Of a stretch of 59,767 nucleotides of DNA, positions 59,109 through 59,767 are shown piece after piece. Location of the stretch: contig NZ_JAUXXE010000003.1 in NCBI RefSeq assembly GCF_030681155.1, forward strand, positions 1-59,767, read 5' to 3'. Both the position numbers and the translations under genes were made by a program. The notes under the pieces were generated by a model. That model did no database searches and was not told where the DNA came from. It worked only from the letters and a program-made list of their open reading frames with translations. Numbering within the stretch: the stretch's first letter is position 1; each line of letters opens with the position of its first letter. Source of the DNA: Phenylobacterium sp. (GTDB taxonomy: Bacteria > Pseudomonadota > Alphaproteobacteria > Caulobacterales > Caulobacteraceae).

Positions 59109-59767
59109 CTACTCGGCCGCGATGAGCGCGGGCGCGGGCGCCGCCAGGCTCTGCGCGCTGGGCGCTGAGCTGGGCATGCGGACGGTGCGCCACAGGTTGT
59201 AGGACATGATCACCGCGCCGGAGAGGTACATGAGACCCCCGATGGTGCGGATGACGTTCTCGATGTGCTTGGCCGCGACGGTCTCGACGAAGGAGTTCGC
59301 GAGGAAGCCTTGGGGCGTGTATTCCCGCCACATCAGGCCTTCCATGATGCCGGAGACCCACATCGCGCAGCTGTAGAGAAGGTTCCCGAGCGTCGCGATC
59401 CAGAAGTGCCACTCGGCCAGGCGGTTGGAGTAGAGCTTCTCCTTCTTCCACAGCCACGGAACCAGGCAGTACATCGCCCCGAAGGAGATGAAGCCGACCC
59501 AGCCGAGCGCGCCGGAGTGCACGTGGCCGATGGTCCAGTCGGTGTAGTGGCTGAGCGAGTTGACCTCGCGGATAGACATCAGCGGACCTTCGAAGGTCGA
59601 CATGCCGTAGAAGGCGATGGACACCGCCATCATCCGGATCACCGGGTCGGTGCGTAGCTTGTCCCAGGCGCCCGACAGCGTCATCAGGCCGTTGATCATC
59701 CCGCCCCAGGACGGCATCCACAGCATGATCGAGAAGGTCATGCCCAGGGTCTGCGCCCACTGCGGCA
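59109..59767 (-). CDS. ccoN: cbb3 oxidase catalytic subunit CcoN (partial, 5' end outside window)
   Basis: C-terminal 219 residues of the heme-copper oxidase subunit I of cbb3 type. The frame is open to the window end. Visible: [27 protein letters not shown], and the heme-ligand segment [15 protein letters not shown] with two histidines. Eight or so C-terminal residues are Ala-rich. The start, promoter and any FixK box are off-window. Confidence 0.96.
   Translation of the reverse strand, partial: PQWAQTLGMTFSIMLWMPSWGGMINGLMTLSGAWDKLRTDPVIRMMAVSIAFYGMSTFEGPLMSIREVNSLSHYTDWTIGHVHSGALGWVGFISFGAMYCLVPWLWKKEKLYSNRLAEWHFWIATLGNLLYSCAMWVSGIMEGLMWREYTPQGFLANSFVETVAAKHIENVIRTIGGLMYLSGAVIMSYNLWRTVRMPSSAPSAQSLAAPAPALIAAE

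Noticed and set aside
1..59767. tRNA, rRNA, CRISPR, transposase, integrase or prophage genes
   Set aside because: None seen by reading both strands; weak or unusual RNAs could still be missed by eye.

Overview
This 59.8 kb window is gene-dense and GC-rich. It looks like a chromosomal segment of an alphaproteobacterium, most likely Caulobacteraceae (Caulobacter/Phenylobacterium type). Supporting evidence: the ccoNOQP-ccoGHIS cluster with a FixK-type regulator, a DUF374-kdtA-lpxK lipid A cluster next to an MsbA-like exporter, plant-type glutamate-cysteine ligase, a TonB-dependent receptor, an UrcA-family protein, DUF4170, and frequent TTG/GTG starts with NTGA overlaps. The taxon is inferred from gene content only. 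I saw no rRNA, tRNA, CRISPR array, transposase, integrase or prophage.

Layout. 1-7.2 kb: 5' part of coxB (aa3 oxidase subunit II, leaving the window), a broken DUF3140 gene, tldD, a TonB receptor, a strong bidirectional terminator and a POT peptide transporter. 7.4-19.6 kb: DUF427, GFA, rsmE-gshA, ppk2-ycaQ, two methyltransferases, two tandem ABC exporters, a strongly initiated 23-codon small ORF, ubiA and a MerR regulator. 19.7-22.9 kb: two SDR genes (the first cut by an in-frame TAA), then a TetR-fatty acid desaturase pair with a visible promoter/operator. 23-31.4 kb: TSUP permease, HdeD-like protein, ETF-beta methyltransferase-like protein, VOC protein, Tat-exported gamma-glutamyltransferase with a YdeI remnant and MmcQ, several small proteins, and ubiD.

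31.4-33.4 kb is the least ordinary stretch. It holds cspA, two small downstream reading frames interrupted only by TAG codons, an 87-aa protein, and about 1 kb with no convincing gene. 33.4-43.4 kb carries MAPEG, pmbA/tldE-cysQ-DUF4170, a REP-like palindrome, a tyrosine phosphatase, and the msbA-like/DUF374/CDF/kdtA/lpxK run for lipid A export and Kdo addition, with a zinc-type CDF transporter inside it. 43.4-52.1 kb has a class A PBP, an APH-like phosphotransferase, purD, dcd, metZ, a glycine-zipper lipoprotein and a second HdeD-like protein. 52.2-59.8 kb has fixK and, on the opposite strand, the cbb3 oxidase structural and assembly genes ending in partial ccoN.

Main themes are respiration (aa3 and cbb3 oxidases, ubiA, ubiD, copper loading), the envelope (lipid A, PBP, desaturase) and thiol metabolism (gshA, GGT, GFA, MAPEG). 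I found no clear new multi-gene defence or biosynthetic system. The most notable items are the apparently leaderless TetR-desaturase operon with an operator inside its promoter, the 23-codon ORF with a near-perfect Shine-Dalgarno, the TAG-interrupted small genes downstream of cspA, the SDR with a single premature stop, and the 82-bp identity shared by the tandem ABC genes.
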